NCBI GenBank assembly: GCA_028282625.1
Contig: JANQHP010000063.1
Location: 1-6,717, forward strand
Length of the DNA stretch: 6,717 bases
From: Rickettsiales bacterium
GTDB taxonomy: Bacteria > Pseudomonadota > Alphaproteobacteria > Rickettsiales > UBA8987
Direction: 5' to 3'
The first letter of the stretch is position 1, and every line of letters begins with the position of its first letter. Below are positions 6,216 through 6,717 of the stretch, piece by piece. A model generated the notes under the pieces. It did not search any database. It saw only the letters and a list, made by a program, of their open reading frames with translations, and had not been told where the DNA came from. The position numbers and the translations under genes were made by a program.

Positions 6216-6717
6216 AGCCTCAAGCAACCGTGCCAAATGGCAAAATTTCTCAACAGAAAGCTGCTCCGGGCGCATGCGTGGATCCACACTTGCTGATTGC
6301 AGCACCGACTCCACATCGTCAAAAAGTGGTGCAAGGCTCCGCCGCAGCATCTTTCGTCGCTGACCAAATGCCGCCTTACTCACCCTTTGCAAATGCTCCG
6401 CATGGGCTGGGTATAAGGGCGCTGATCTAGGTGTAGCGCTTATCACAGAAGAGTCCACTTTAGGCGGAGGCACAAACGCAGAAGGCGGAACATCAAAAAC
6501 ACGGCGCACCTCACACAGCCATGTGGAAAGCACCGCAAGCCTTCCATAATGAGAACCTGACTCTGCCATGATACGCGCGGCCACCTCCTTTTGAAACATC
6601 AAAGTAAATCCAGAAAAAAGAGAAAGGCGCCCAAGCCATTTAACCCACAAAGCCGTTGAAATATTATAAGGCAGGTTAGAGGCAACGTATAATGGCTCAC
6701 CCTCCTGCACCAAGTCT
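6195..6717 (-). CDS. rsmA: 16S rRNA (adenine1518/1519-N6) dimethyltransferase RsmA/KsgA, 5' part outside window
   Basis: RsmA dimethylates two adjacent adenines in the 3' hairpin of 16S rRNA late in small-subunit assembly. The window holds about 173 C-terminal residues; the reading frame continues past the right edge, so the start and the SAM-binding N-terminal motifs are missing. The catalytic motif IV NLPYNIS, with LYVAS just before it, lies near the edge. Then come FQKEVAARI, the YGRLAVLS segment, FVPPPKVDSSVI, and the C-terminal FGQRRKMLRRSL helix typical of this family (also of eukaryotic DIM1). The stop is TAA at 6195. The gene converges on gmk and overlaps its 3' end by 21 bp; no clear terminator is seen at this junction. 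Rossmann-fold methyltransferases of the Erm type share part of this pattern, but the C-terminal motifs favour KsgA. Confidence 0.95.
   Translation of the reverse strand, partial: DLVQEGEPLYVASNLPYNISTALWVKWLGRLSLFSGFTLMFQKEVAARIMAESGSHYGRLAVLSTWLCEVRRVFDVPPSAFVPPPKVDSSVISATPRSAPLYPAHAEHLQRVSKAAFGQRRKMLRRSLAPLFDDVESVLQSASVDPRMRPEQLSVEKFCHLARLLEASGDASQ

Overview
The window is an ordinary-looking chromosomal segment of an alphaproteobacterium of moderate GC content, read from conserved housekeeping genes. Lineage clues are the SecD length (520 residues, without the larger periplasmic part of the gamma-proteobacterial protein), the order LytM/LysM lipoprotein - yajC - secD - Mth938-domain protein, a PAS_5-type protein, and rsmA and gmk meeting tail to tail. 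The depth of branching cannot be fixed from the sequence alone. No mobile element, CRISPR array, tRNA or rRNA gene was seen.

Layout. Positions 1-241 hold no supported gene. They contain a strong-looking minus-strand promoter (62-90) firing out of the left edge and, at 202-227, a hairpin terminator for the large operon. Positions 242-5474 are a single minus-strand run of six genes, read right to left: folC (folate synthesis), a PAS_5 domain protein, a LysM/LytM lipoprotein, yajC, secD and a short Mth938-domain protein. Most junctions are tight (1, 18, 21 and 10 nt). The exception is an 83-nt gap before yajC that carries a possible internal promoter. A 108-bp divergent intergenic region (5475-5582) separates folC from gmk (guanylate kinase, plus strand). 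At the right edge the minus-strand rsmA/ksgA gene enters, lacking its 5' part, and its last 21 bp overlap the end of gmk.

How the genes fit together. YajC and SecD belong to the accessory complex of the Sec translocon. The upstream lipoprotein is a cell-wall protein whose LytM domain appears degenerate, so it resembles an NlpD-type activator of amidases more than an active peptidase. FolC, Gmk and RsmA are core enzymes (folate, GMP to GDP, 16S rRNA dimethylation). The most notable departures from the usual alphaproteobacterial arrangement, judged from memory, are the absence of secF between secD and the Mth938 gene, a folC-PAS pair where surE/pcm would be expected, and a gmk gene that seems to have its own promoter with almost no 5' leader. 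I found no convincing new defence, mobile or biosynthetic system; the findings below are modest.
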